Of a stretch of DNA of 64,000 nt, positions 1 to 11,690 are shown in pieces. A model generated the notes under the pieces. It saw only the letters and a list, made by a program, of their open reading frames with translations. It was not told where the DNA came from and did not search any database. Source of the DNA: Arthrobotrys musiformis (lineage: Eukaryota; Ascomycota; Orbiliomycetes; Orbiliales; Orbiliaceae); NCBI GenBank assembly GCA_036971715.1, contig JAVHJL010000007.1, positions 2,728,001 through 2,792,000 on the forward strand, given 5' to 3'. How positions within the stretch are numbered: position 1 is the first letter of the stretch; each line of letters opens with the position of its first letter. The translations under genes were made by a program, and so were the position numbers.

Positions 1-688
1 GGGAGCCCCTGCCGCAGCTAGCCCGCCCCGCCCTGTCAGCTGTCCCGATCGCGATGAGATGATAGTCCTGATCGGGTTAATTACGTTAAGGCCTTCAACA
101 CAGAATTCTGTTGCATTTCCGGAGGCAGCTGGTAGGTCCTAGTCTCGTTCCCAGTGCATTCGAATATTTACCAGTGCAGCCGCTCGATCGAGATACACCC
201 ATATGCATACATTACGATACGACAGAAATCGAAAAGTGTTCTTTCGTTCGGGCGCGAAAAACCTTCTCGCTCGAGGGACCCGACAGTCTGGATCTCGAGT
301 CCCGTGGTCCACGCCACACATTTCCCAATTTCCTGCGACCCACAGTTAACAGGCATAGACTATCGATGGTGAGCCGTCCACCCGACAAGCTTGCAAAGGC
401 CAGTCAGTTCCAATGCAACGCTAAAAGGAACGTCCACCAACTTGCAACCTCTAGCAAGACGGCACACAGCATCCACCACCCTTTCTTGGCCCCACAGACG
501 ATTCCGAGAGACTGGTGCGCGGTGCAAATAATTCAAGGCTGCTAGTTTGTTGGCCCAGCCAGGGGATCTTCCCCACACACCTCGAACGCCTATTGTATCA
601 TAAATTAGATGATAAGTGCTGAATTTCTTCACTTCTTCCTCAACATCATTTTTGGTCCTTTTTGGAGGCAGAAAGCAGAAGGCGAGTA

Positions 689-746
689 GGATTTGAACGC
701 TTGGCAAGCCACTGGAAGCAAACCAAGAGCCCGACCATTCGGACCA
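689..746 (-). other. tRNA-like fragment (Pol III A/B-box pair)
   Basis: On the minus strand, 746-735 reads TGGTCCGAATGG, close to the tRNA A box, and 698-689 reads GTTCAAATCC, a good B box. The spacing of about 47 bases is normal for a tRNA. A 4-bp D stem can be drawn, and an imperfect anticodon stem around a TGC triplet. The T stem and acceptor stem do not pair, so this is not a working tRNA. It could be a decayed tRNA or the head of a SINE. Confidence 0.25.
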
Positions 747-1835
747 TAAGATGATTTGTTGGTCGGTTGTGAAAGAAAGTTTTGTGGTGACCCAGAATAA
801 TGGAATCCAGATGCCCCCAAAGTGTCAACTAGCGAATCAGAACCGTTCTCATTATAGACGCTATAATTGTTTTTCTCGTGTGATATCAAGCTACATGAAC
901 GCTTTCTGTTCGAACCACAAGTCAGATCAGCACACCCGCTGGGTTACGAGGCAGAGCTAGAGTACTATAGTTTTTGTATTATTCCTTGGCCCTACCGATC
1001 TTTTGACCGCCTTGATTTGGTGGAAAGTAGGCAAATATTTCTTTAAGTCCGTTGTAATGGCAGCCGTTGGTTAGCACGGGCCCAAAAATGGCGCTGGATG
1101 AGATCGAACCGCCGTCAGGCACTAGCTGTCAACCAAGAAAAAAGAAACCAACCAACCTCTCAACGGCCTTCGAATAGAAAATCGGAACTTCTAGCAATGT
1201 TCTCCTCCAGGTCCCCCAAAAAGGAGAGTCGAGCAAACTATGATTCAGCGGGGAAGGGGTCTATCTTACCCGGTACTGGTATCGATGCTGCATGTGCCGA
1301 TATGCAAGTCTATCACATATTTAATAATATTGATCTGCACGTTTTCAACGCCACACATAGCTGGTAATGTACCAAAACCACTATTCTATCGATTGAATGG
1401 ACTTTCTTCAACCTTCTATACATTTCTGCAGATCCTGTGATCATGAGGTTGTGAACCAATTTTTAGTATACTAAGAGCTGGCCGCATATATTCACGCGAT
1501 CGATTGTGATAAAATTGGAAAGACCGCATATAGTTCCTGGGTTGTCCTTGCTTTGGTGTGGTCCCATGGGCGGCCCATTGATGCACGCCGTGGTCGATGT
1601 CAATTTCAAAGGACCCGCGATAGCTCGATCCATCGAGCAATCAGCTATATAGCTATATTACAGCACTTTAGCAGGCAATAGGACACGGCAACGTCCCGAT
1701 GCGCCCCGCTGAACTTCCACTCTGTATTAGCACAAGTTTAGGGGAAGGTCTGGCTCCAGCACTGCTTCCAACAGGACCGGTCAACCAAGGGTTAAACGAT
1801 CTCCCAGATGTTAATGATATCAATTCGCACTAGCT

Positions 1836-1858
1836 AAAAAAAAAAAAAAAAAAAAAAA
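1836..1858. repeat. A23 homopolymer tract
   Basis: An uninterrupted run of 23 A. No coding sequence lies directly upstream that would make it an obvious retroposed poly(A) tail. Confidence 0.9.
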
Positions 1859-2157
1859 CCCAAACACCACTTGCACCTAGCCTCGAATCAAGGCACCTGA
1901 TAGGTCTATAAGGACTCGCACACAACTTTCTCGGCATGCACGTCTCTAGCTCTGCTCGGTTTGGCTTTTCCTTGACTGCGAAGTCCTATCTCGCAGCCCA
2001 GAGGGGCGTTTCGTAGTAAAAAGGTTGCAACCGTTGACACGTACATGGAGCAAGTCATGAAATGTTGAGATACCAAAAGGGGGGGGGCTTGATTACCTCG
2101 CGGCCTCCCTCTGGCCTCAAGATGAACTTGAGCCCTGATTTTAGGAATGGGGAAGCC

Positions 2158-2164
2158 TATAAAA
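2158..2164 (+). promoter_or_regulatory. TATA box for the 2341 gene
   Basis: TATAAAA, 183 bp upstream of the ATG at 2341. The sequence between is pyrimidine-rich with no in-frame ATG that would compete, as in many fungal leaders. Confidence 0.55.
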
Positions 2165-2340
2165 TGGCAGCCAGCCCCCGTGCAGTGTCGACAGAGAATC
2201 CCTCAACCCACAAGTCCTAACAGCTTCCTTTACACTGCACTTATATTCAAAATTCCAAGCACTAGTTTTCTTATAAGTTTTATTGATATCTACTCTTCAA
2301 CCGTTGTCGAAGTACTCCTACTACCTATATCAACGCCAAT

Positions 2341-2677
2341 ATGTCATCCCCAGACGGTAATCACATCGAGCAAGACTCCCATGCACACCAGGTGGGGGAG
2401 GGAAGGCCAATTGGTCCGATGCTCACCGGCCCTCCAGCGGACAAAGAGAACCCAATCGACCCCAAACACCCTAAGGTGCGCCATAGCCGTTGCTAAACCT
2501 ACCAGATATTTTTATATATAAGTTGACCAAACGGAAGTACCCTAAGCTAACATCGACAACGGTGTATAGGATGACGACAATCGCTCACCAACCACGAAAT
2601 CTTCTCGAACTAAGGCGAGGGCATCGGGCAGCCCATCCGATGCAAAGGGTGAGAATGCGTTTCCTCACGGAGGTTAG
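2341..2677 (+). CDS. Small hydrophilic protein of unknown function, two exons (80 aa)
   Basis: I do not recognise the family. Exon 1 is 2341-2475 (45 codons, ending at AAG), the intron is 2476-2569 (donor GTGCGC, branch GCTAAC at 2546-2551, acceptor TATAG), and exon 2 is 2570-2677 ending in TAG. The junction is phase 0. The protein is hydrophilic: an acidic, Pro/Gly-rich first half (for example residues 31-42, PPADKENPIDPK) and a Ser/Lys/Arg-rich second half. There is no signal peptide or membrane segment. A TATAAAA box and a CT-rich leader precede it. A second optional donor (GTGAG, just after the second-exon AAG at about 2647) could extend the protein. Support is the promoter, splice signals and composition agreeing; no homology was tested. 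Confidence 0.5.
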
Positions 2678-5600
2678 ATTCAATTGGTAAGCTTCACTTA
2701 ACTCAAGCATATAGTCGCACGTGGAACAAGTGATTCCCAGCGACCTTGCGTGTTGAAAATATTAATGAGAAGTTCCATTTAGAGAGATTTGCACCGCCGG
2801 TTTAGGACAGAAGCTAGAAGCCAAAACTTCAGAATTCAAAATGAAAACCTACCTGTTACTTCGGAAGGAAGACCTATAGTTCAATGGGGACTAAGACTGC
2901 ATTTATCTTTTCTTTTTTTTTGTTATTGAATTCAATAGGCTATAGCTTTATCTTGTAGAACAAACGCTGCTCGATAACTATTCAACTTCGTCAACTTCGT
3001 GGACTTTTTTGTAGTTCGTCCATACATTACACCGACGCCTCTTGTGGCGCATCTTGGCCCTGTCCTGGCAGCACCGCGAGACCAGCCCTGTCTCGATGTG
3101 GACGCCGCTTCAACCACACCTTAAAGTAGGCCCTTCCAAATAAGGGATTTTTCAACCCCTTTGTTGTCCCATGCTCTACCATATCATCAATCTTTGATCG
3201 TTCTTCGTATCTTTCCCCACTCTTGTAGATCATTTTTCGCCTATTAGTATCATCTGCCTATGATTGACGTAAAGAACCATTGACATATCAACATCAATAC
3301 TTCGTACAATGACCTATCGGAGCTTCAAAATTCAATCGCAGTGAAGGGCTACTACGAAGATCTATGCCTAGGAGTGATATCTCACGCCCCTTCGAATCCG
3401 CTCACTTTCCCCGCATAACGCGTGAGGAGGATTGTCCAGTCTCGTACTGCAAGTGAATTTAATTTTTTGTAGACGGAGCTTTGGCCAATAAAAGTGGTGG
3501 CTAGGAAGCTCCCACCCATGACCCTGCTGTGTTAAAAGCAAAAACAAATTTACGACCAGTTCGCGGGAAAACAAGAAAACGGCAACAGGAAAAGCGGCAG
3601 GAAAAAAGAAAAATAGGTGTCAATGGTGGTTAGGACTTAACTCTCGTGATAGGAGAGGGATGGGATGGAATGTAGGAGAAACTTCCGCTTCATATATTTG
3701 CAAAGTACCTCGCGTAGAAGCTTACACATTTCGATCCCTGTCCCGATCCCGGTCCCGGAGGACGAGCCGGGGAAGTATGTCTCAGAAAGGAACACTAGCG
3801 TCTGCCCGGCGCTCGCTCGTCCCAGTTAATAAACTTCCCGGATCCCGCGCTCCCGATACTAGTATCCAAGGGTGGAGCCGTTAATTGCAAATACTGGGAA
3901 ACTGGGCAAGCCACGTTGGATTTGGCGGATTTGATCCCGGTCTAGAACACGAATGCAGCATTCAGTGGTATTCCTAATTGCAATTTCGTGAATCGATGAA
4001 TTGATAAATGAAGCCAATATTGTGAGGAAAGGAAGATACGGGGTCATTAATCGGCCGATTTTTATCTCCGGCAACTGAACCTATCTAATAACACTCTCTG
4101 AAGTCCCAAGCCAGAAGCCTGATCCTAATTAAGTTGTAATGAAATCGGATTCTCGCCCCCCTAGAGTCCGATTTCTGGAGATTTGTTGGGGCTGAAGGCA
4201 AAGTGCAAAACTGCGAGGTTCAAATTCAAAAGCTTCGCTAAGTATGTGGTTATGGACCCACCCTTGATACTTCATCTAGTGCTACAGCTTGATCGGCGGA
4301 CCAGATTGTGTCAACCAGTTCGATTCAGTATAGTACAATTCTCTAAATTAGTTATGAATGAATTCGAAATCCCTCCTCAGAGCGTCTTGCGTCCGAGCGT
4401 GAAACCTGCTGCGGATGAGTAACTCCGACGGCGGTGGTTTCTTTTTCGAAAGCTTTCTTGGCGAGATCAGACCTCGATTATCATCACAATCGATACCTGA
4501 GGCTCGCGAGAACAGTCAGTGCGATTTGACCTTCTGAGCAGAGCTTCGTCTCTTGCATTTGCCCCTTAAAGTACGCCAAATCCCAATCCCTCCATGATCC
4601 AGGGCCCGAAATCGGACGATCAATTTCGAGACCGGAACGACTGCCCATTCGTGGATTTCACACCCAAATGGTGGGGAAACCTTCTTGGGTTCAATATATA
4701 TTGAGACCTGAGGCAAACAGTACGCTAGTTTCGAATCCACTATACAGCTGTACACATATTCTGGACCCCGGCTGAACGCCATATGGCCATCGAAGCGTTA
4801 GTTGGGATGAATTGGCCAAGACCATTATATACCATACATCAGAGTTCTCGTACGATACGATTACCTAGTTGTCAACAGCAGACGAAACCTACCATGATAC
4901 TATAGGTTCCCGATGACAGATATTCCTACTGAAATGCAAACATCTCCGTTCCCGTCTGGGATCTTCATTTCTCTAAAGGGTTTACGAGGTATCATTGATT
5001 CCACAGATTGGCCGTTTTACTCAACTCGATATATATATCCTCGACGGGACCTCTAAATGTGTTTGAGCCATAGGCATCTGATATCAGCTGATTGTTAACA
5101 TATTGACCCCGATAAAGTATTTGAAAGGAAGGTACATAATCACGAAATTTTCCCGAGGTTACGAGATAAGAGCTCAGCCAGCTAGAAGTTGCAGCTGGCT
5201 TATGCACGGTGCACTTTGGTTTCGACGGCTATACATCATGAAGATGGGAGACAAAATTGCATTGGTGATCTCATATAGCTATCTATATATATATAAGATA
5301 CTTTCTCTTCGTTTGTGTAACGTTTATTACGCCTTCATAATAGCGTAATGTTTCCCAACGCGGAATCTTCTGGGTCGATCGGCTACGGACGGTCATTGCT
5401 TCGGTTCAGCTGCTATAGCTAGGCGAATAGTCACGACGTACGACTAGAGATACCTACAACTTCTACCCTATCTTTAAACTGTACCTTTACGCTTTATGAT
5501 TTAGCTGAACCAAACCAAATACCGCTCTGGAATTCTGGTCGGTGACATAACTTAGCCAGAATAGCAGGGGAAATTCATAAAGGTTTCCAGGTCTCGATCG

Positions 5601-8600
5601 ATCGCAGGTTACGGGAGGCATCAGATTGTCAGTGGTTCCGGATGTTCCCCGAAACACATGCACACTAGGTCCACTCGAAGCTGTCCCACCGGCACCCGGG
5701 AGACTAGTTAGGCTAATAGGTTCAGTTAGCAAAACAGGGTGCCATACCCACCTATCGATTTCATACCTGTGATCGATCAGGTGCCTAAGCCAAGACTTGT
5801 AGCTGATTTCGAAAGACGTCTAGACTAGGCTCTGCCGTCTCGAGTTTGCAACGTCCCAGTTCCACTAGCTTGAAATAAAGAACAAGCATGCGCCTAAAGG
5901 CCTAAATTGGTGATTTTTTGGCTCCAAGAAGCTTAAGTTCGAAAGGTCCGAGCTGTGTCTCAGTTAGCACCACTTCCTCAGATGTGAGATCAATTCGAAG
6001 AATGCCATGATTTGAGACTTCAGAAGGGTACATTTGTCTATACACGGGTTCCCGATTCTTGAAATCCCGATTGTGCGGGCGATTTCCGATCCCCAAGTCT
6101 AACCATAAGAGAAGAAGAAAAGCCAAACCAGCCTTCCTTTTTATTTTTTTCTTTCCTATCAGTTGATATCGTAAGGCAACCGGACCGGGGAGTTAGCAAA
6201 TGTTTTGCAACCCCACACTAGCTCTTTTTATTGGAGTGGTGAGCTATTCAGCTAGGTAAGAGTACCAAGATTTGAAGAAAGTGAGCGAGACAAATCAGCC
6301 TTACTTGGTAGCCAAACATCAGTCAAGGGGTCGATTCGAGCCTCGAAACATCGGGAAAGCCTCTCAAACCGAGATTCCACAAATGCACACTCCCTCCTAA
6401 TAACTTCCATATACTGCGATCCGCGTTTTCTACACAGGACCCCTGAAAAATTTGACACGTGGCTATGCATGAAGAAATCAAACTTTGATTAATTATACAT
6501 GTAGGAGGCTCCAAGGGTGAAGAATGGACCACAGCACCCATCGGAACACACTTTTCGGAAGAAGTTTCTACGACCCCAGTAGGCAGGTTCGTAAAATGAA
6601 ATAAAGAAAGAAAGAGGAATACTTTGACGGAGGTATTCTATAGAATTTAGGTTTCGATAATACGCCGATGGGCAGCTTGAATACGTTCATGTTTAGCTCT
6701 AAATCTACCCTAGCTAGACCCCCTTCGGGGACATTTATCTGTGATAATTTTCATAATTATACTAATGAAGTTAGCTGGTAACTTTTTTAGCACTTATCTA
6801 CCGATTTAGGTAGCCGATTAAATTTTATAATTACGGCGACTTCTTCCCAACGTCGGATACAAAGCCATCTAGATTCTGCGAAGCAACCATTGAATATTAC
6901 AAGGTTGACGTCGGGGATTGCATATTGACATTTGGGGACCACGAGCTGACCAGGAGTGCATGGCGAATCATCGGCCAGGCGCTAATATTAACGTTCCGGA
7001 CCCCGTCGCCCCAGCTTAGGCCTGTCAACGTATATTAAACCTGTGGGATCCTAGAATATGGGTGATATGAAGAACATTCCTACCGAAGCCGGTCACTCTT
7101 TGTGCGGTCTGGGTACGAGACCAACCGAAGCGTCTTGTTTTTGCTAAAGGTTATGGGCACAAAACATGGTAATATGTCTTAATACATCAAATTAAAACCG
7201 GTTTGCCAGGGGTGCCTAGCGTTTGCGATATTCGGCAGGTTTTGACGACATTCTGTCATGCATAGGTCAGGTCCAAGCACATCGTCTGGCCTCGAGGCTG
7301 GGGCAGGTCTAGAACACCTGAAATGTAGCAACCACAATCGCAATAGCCACCTATCCGAGATAGCATGTATTAAACCAGATTCAATATTATGGAACATGTC
7401 CTAAATTTAACAACGCAAAAGTTTCTTAGTGAACTCACCGTCTTGCTTTACCAGACTAGGTTCATACTACTAGCTGGGATATACACCGAACCTTTAGCTA
7501 AGGCGATATTAGTAAAAAGTGATATTAATTACCACCATATCCCTTGCATGTGGTATTAAGCGAAGTTCTGTTCAACAAATGCAGTCTTTTAATCCCTCAA
7601 ATCATGGCCTAGCCAGCAGCTATGGTTAGTTGCATCAAGCTCTAGATCTATAGATTCGACGACGGAACTCGTTGTATCAATTCAAGCTCTGGTATTAGCG
7701 AAAACATAAGCATGGAGCGGCTAAACCCACGGCGACATGCCTTCTCCTACCTACGCAGGTATGGGAACAAAGGAACAAGCCAGGTCAGGTAGAAACATGC
7801 GACTATCGCTGCCTAGACAATTAAGAGAAAATTGAGTAACAAAGTCGGGGTGAGAATGACGTATTACTCTGCAAGCTAAATATCTGCCGTTTGTAGGATA
7901 ACAATGAGTAGCCTCCTATCCAATGCCTTGTCTGATCAGCAGGCGGTGTTATATGCTACGAGCGCGAGGCGGTCGATGTGCATAAGCTGTGACCTTCTTG
8001 GTGATGCTGACCATGCTGTTGCTGTGATATCAACTATATCTATGGAAGTGTTGCCTGTGTTACATACGTTCCAGACCCGTTGCTGCATGGGCCTAGCTAA
8101 TCTTGAGTATTATTCGAGTCCTGCCTGAGCTAAGCTATGAATCGAAGCGGCATGTGACAGGGCTCCAAACCGTGCATCTCAATGTGCCATCAAGGCAGTC
8201 AACGTGCATAACTTTGATGTATGCACAACATCGCCGAGAACCACAAGTGTATGCGGCCGACGGTAGAGGTACCTCCAGTTTGGCGGCCGCAAGTCCCCTG
8301 CACGACGGTCTAGAATTACCACAAGGCTTATATGTTGTACCCACGAACACAATCAATTCAAATCTTGGAACGGGCGAAACCTTGAGGCTTCAACATGAGA
8401 GGTTGAATCTTTGGTAGTTTTTGGAGGCATGCATTGCGCTGGAATACTCCAACCGCATGCGAATATTAGTATACCGTCCCCTAGCCTGCGCTCGTCGGTG
8501 TCAGATTTGGAGAGGCCTGCCAAAATCGAGTTGTTCCGGGTATTCCTGGAAATGTGATAGGCCAGCTGAAGCGGGTCAACATGTCATTCGAATTCCAGGC

Positions 8601-11023
8601 TAAAATTTTGGAGCACTCGAGCTTCAATCAAGCCAATTATACCTTGTCTCGTACCTAGCTCAGCCGGACCATGCATATCTATGCCCCTCAAATTGCAACT
8701 TTAGAGAGTAAGATCAACTTGTTTCATACCCATCTGGAAGATCAACCCCTTGAGATGCCCCTCATTGAAGGTTGTCGGTTGGTTCAGGAATCTGGAATGT
8801 GCATATGCGCATATGTACCACAAAAAAGAAGGGACGGAACCCCCGTTATCGACTCTTGCAAGCCTAGAATCGAGTCAAGTCGATGCACATACGTCCCGAA
8901 TATTCGAGTGGTATATGGGCGGTTAGCTGACCAAAAAGTTCCGTTGATTGACACGAGGTGCCGCGTGGCGGAGCCGTAAAGCGGAACCCGTAATCAGGGG
9001 CTTCAACCTCTTTGCCAAGTACATGGCTGCAGTACGTGCATACGACATTTCACAACGTTGCATTTGCTGGAAGATTCGATTTGCGTGGATCGAAACACCG
9101 AAGAAATCCGACAGCACTGGATGCGTGCGCCGCTTACAACAGCCAATCGTATAAAAACCCGGCACTAAATGAGCCTCTTTAGATAGCCACAGCCACGGAG
9201 ATCCTCGCTCGACCCCAATTAGTGAACTAATGTGTAGCTTTGTGATTGGCAGACGGCCGTAACGTTGGCCGAATGTCGAGCTCAGCTCTGAAGGGTTGGC
9301 TCTGATGTGTTGCATTCTCAATTTGGACAATATTTTGCGTTGTGAACGAGAAAGCTCAATCGGAGTTGAGTCTCCGTTTAAACATGTAATTGCGTCTCGA
9401 TCTAATCAGACCACACCCATGTGGATATAACATCTGACGTTGGCGCGTTCGGGCAGGGCGTCTTTGTTTAATCTTTACCTTATGATTTCTGGTCCTTCCT
9501 TCCTTCCTTTCTTTTTCCTTTTTTTTCCTTTTTTTTTCCTTTTGTTTTTGTACGACAGGAAAACGAGTGGTGTGAAAAGTAGATCTTCAAGTGTACTTTC
9601 TCACGAGCTGATAGGTACTAGTACTAGGCCCATCGTCTCTGGGAAGTAGTACTATTAGTAATAGCGAAGTGTTTGACTATAGCAATATTAATCAGCAAGC
9701 GAGAATTGAGAACCAGCCCAAGTTCCATTCATGCAGCCCTGGGCCCGGAAGGGGCATGCATTCCTCCAGGAAATTCGACTTTACCCGCTATAATATCTCA
9801 TATTTCCCCGCGGACTAGCTAGCCCTACTCACAATTCGGAATCCTTGCTTCGCCATTCGTGCCGTAATAATAGGTATTATTAACTCCTGCATTATCGATC
9901 TATTGCCTTTACGAAGTCCTAAAGTTGAAATATGATGAGCGATAAAACTCGCACAGGCACAAAGGTTGAGCGAGCCCGCAAGGCAATTAATTGGATTCAG
10001 ATGGGTCTAGGCCGAGGAGAGAAATCGATACTTACCAAAAACTCAACCCGTTCCGCCGCGGATGCGGGTAACGGGATGACACCTGACAGGGACCAATACT
10101 CTCAGGAATAGATCGACCAGGGCGTTCCGGGACCTCACCTGATAATCGTTAAATGTTTGAGTGCCTAGATGCGCGAGGTGGCCGGTTAGGTGATAGCTGC
10201 TTCGTGTGTCGATGTCGAGCGCCATCTTTTTAAATTCCTAAAAACGCCACCATTACACAATGTAAGGATCTCGGGGATCTTGTCAGTTCCAGCAGGCCGA
10301 TCGACAGCAAGGGGTGTTGCTTCGAGCTGCATCCATGAGACCATCCGCCACGGTCCACTATCTAAGTGGCCGCATTGGTCGGAGAATGCCTTCGGCCTTA
10401 CTCTGCCGTACCCCTAAGTATTGCATATCTTGGTTTGGGTCCCGACGACCCGGAGATATAGCGTGAAACTGTTTGAGAGTTTGGGGGTTGAGACTCCTGG
10501 ATTTGTACTTCCACAAGACGCATGGAAAGATCTATCAGCTGGGCCTATGCAGCCAACTGTGTGCCAACCTCCATCAAGAGAAGAGCACGACTACCACCGA
10601 ACGCGCATCAAAAATGGATTTGGTTAGTATCCTCCATATGTAAATAATGACGCCGGGACAACATATAAAGATGGGATGTTCAATCGCCCTCCATGATACT
10701 TTCACTCTTAATTCTCGGTGTTATCATACTATAGTACTATCAGAAATATCAAATCTATCTTAGAATCAAAACTATACACAAAGCTTTATTCCGCTAGCTT
10801 CGTTCTAGCGAGACACTGGGGCACCTCTACCCCGCTCAAACTTAGGTATTCGACGTGGAAGCAACCTCAAACCTCTTGTTAACTTTTCCATACCACACTA
10901 TATCTAAATCATACAAGCCCAAGCTAAGGGCTGAATGGTATTTTAAAAAACAATATTGCCTCTTTACCAGATGCCCTAGGGCAGAGCTCTAAAACATTTA
11001 CTCAATCGTCTTCCAATTATCCA
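2678..11023. other. Long stretch without a supported gene
   Basis: About 8 kb with no conserved gene. Weak possibilities: 4516-4782 (-), 88 codons with TATATAAT 45 bp upstream; 5487-6126 (-), a patch with branch-like GCTAACTG signals and coding-like frames; and 3027-3233 (-), 69 codons. None has enough support to call. TATAAAAA at 9150 and TATAAAGA at about 10663 have no convincing ORF downstream. One dispersed-motif copy is at 7110-7121, and a perfect CATATGCGCATATG palindrome lies near 8800. Confidence 0.55.
9493..9549. repeat. Pyrimidine (C/T) simple-sequence tract
   Basis: CCTT repeats grading into long T runs separated by CC, almost purely pyrimidine on the plus strand for over 50 bases. 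Confidence 0.8.
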
Positions 11024-11031
11024 TATATATA
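11024..11031 (+). promoter_or_regulatory. Possible TATA box for the 11175 ORF
   Basis: TATATATA, 151 bp upstream of the ATG at 11175; similar spacing to the other small candidate genes in this half of the window. Confidence 0.35.
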
Positions 11032-11174
11032 TTCGGGAACGGGCATTGTTAGACCGAGCAGCAAGTGCCGGAAGCTGGAGCTTGAAACTTTCTGCCCTAG
11101 CTTAGATAAGTGGAGGCTATTCGATTAACCAACCGAAGGCAGAAACCAGCCAAAGTCAAACTAGCTGCGCTGCA

Positions 11175-11690
11175 ATGGTGGGGACACCAAACAGCCTGCC
11201 AGGCTTCCTCACGGGATATCACCTTGAAATCCGATCAGATTTGGACGCCATCGTCGATGGGTTCTCAGAATTTGCCGAAAACTTAGTTGTAGAAACGGCA
11301 TTCCATCAACTACAGTCGTCAGCCGTAGCCCTACAGCCACAACCGTTTCATGACGAGAATTCGCTCTTCTTAGACGCTTCCTCGGGAGCTGGTTTGGATC
11401 TACAGGGACAAACCTACCCTGACCCTACAAACGAGTACGCCGATACGAACTTCGAGATGACCCCATTAGATCGGTTCGTAACGTCAACTCAACGCTCAGA
11501 GGATCCAAACGTCTGCTTTAGGCGTACTCATGCTCAGAATCCCGAGTACCAACAAGGCGGGGAATCCTCACGAGCAAACATGGAGCCGAAGGAACCGTCG
11601 GTTACGTCAACCAGTGCCTCAACTATTCAGTCCTACTCCAAGGAGTCCTCAGAAACCATCTGTTCTACGGCTTTTACGAATTACGACTAG
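11175..11690 (+). CDS. Hypothetical protein, single exon (171 aa)
   Basis: This is the longest ATG-started plus-strand frame in the gene-poor left part. I do not recognise it. The first 50 residues could form a short helical region (acidic and hydrophobic, around residues 20-45). The rest is rich in Ser, Thr, Gln, Glu and Pro and probably disordered, with a Ser/Thr-rich end. No signal peptide or membrane helix is visible. A TATATATA element lies 151 bp upstream. Length alone is only moderately unusual for chance in 64 kb, so this remains a candidate; it could also be one exon of a larger gene. Confidence 0.4.
   Translation: MVGTPNSLPGFLTGYHLEIRSDLDAIVDGFSEFAENLVVETAFHQLQSSAVALQPQPFHDENSLFLDASSGAGLDLQGQTYPDPTNEYADTNFEMTPLDRFVTSTQRSEDPNVCFRRTHAQNPEYQQGGESSRANMEPKEPSVTSTSASTIQSYSKESSETICSTAFTNYD

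Larger units (their letters stand above)
1..2157. other. Non-coding stretch at the left edge
   Basis: No reading frame here has a convincing start, codon pattern or splice signals; several overlapping frames of 60-140 codons look like chance. It holds a tRNA-like fragment on the minus strand (about 689-746), one copy of the dispersed GTCTCGTTCCCAG motif (142-154) and a 23-base A tract (1836-1858). Confidence 0.6.

Noticed and set aside
7179..7445. Possible spliced minus-strand gene with a GTGAGT donor at 7440
   Set aside because: The intron would be only 38 bp, shorter than any supported intron here, and the first exon has no useful ATG.
8648..8720. A-box match TAGCTCAGCCGG
   Set aside because: No B box follows within a tRNA length.
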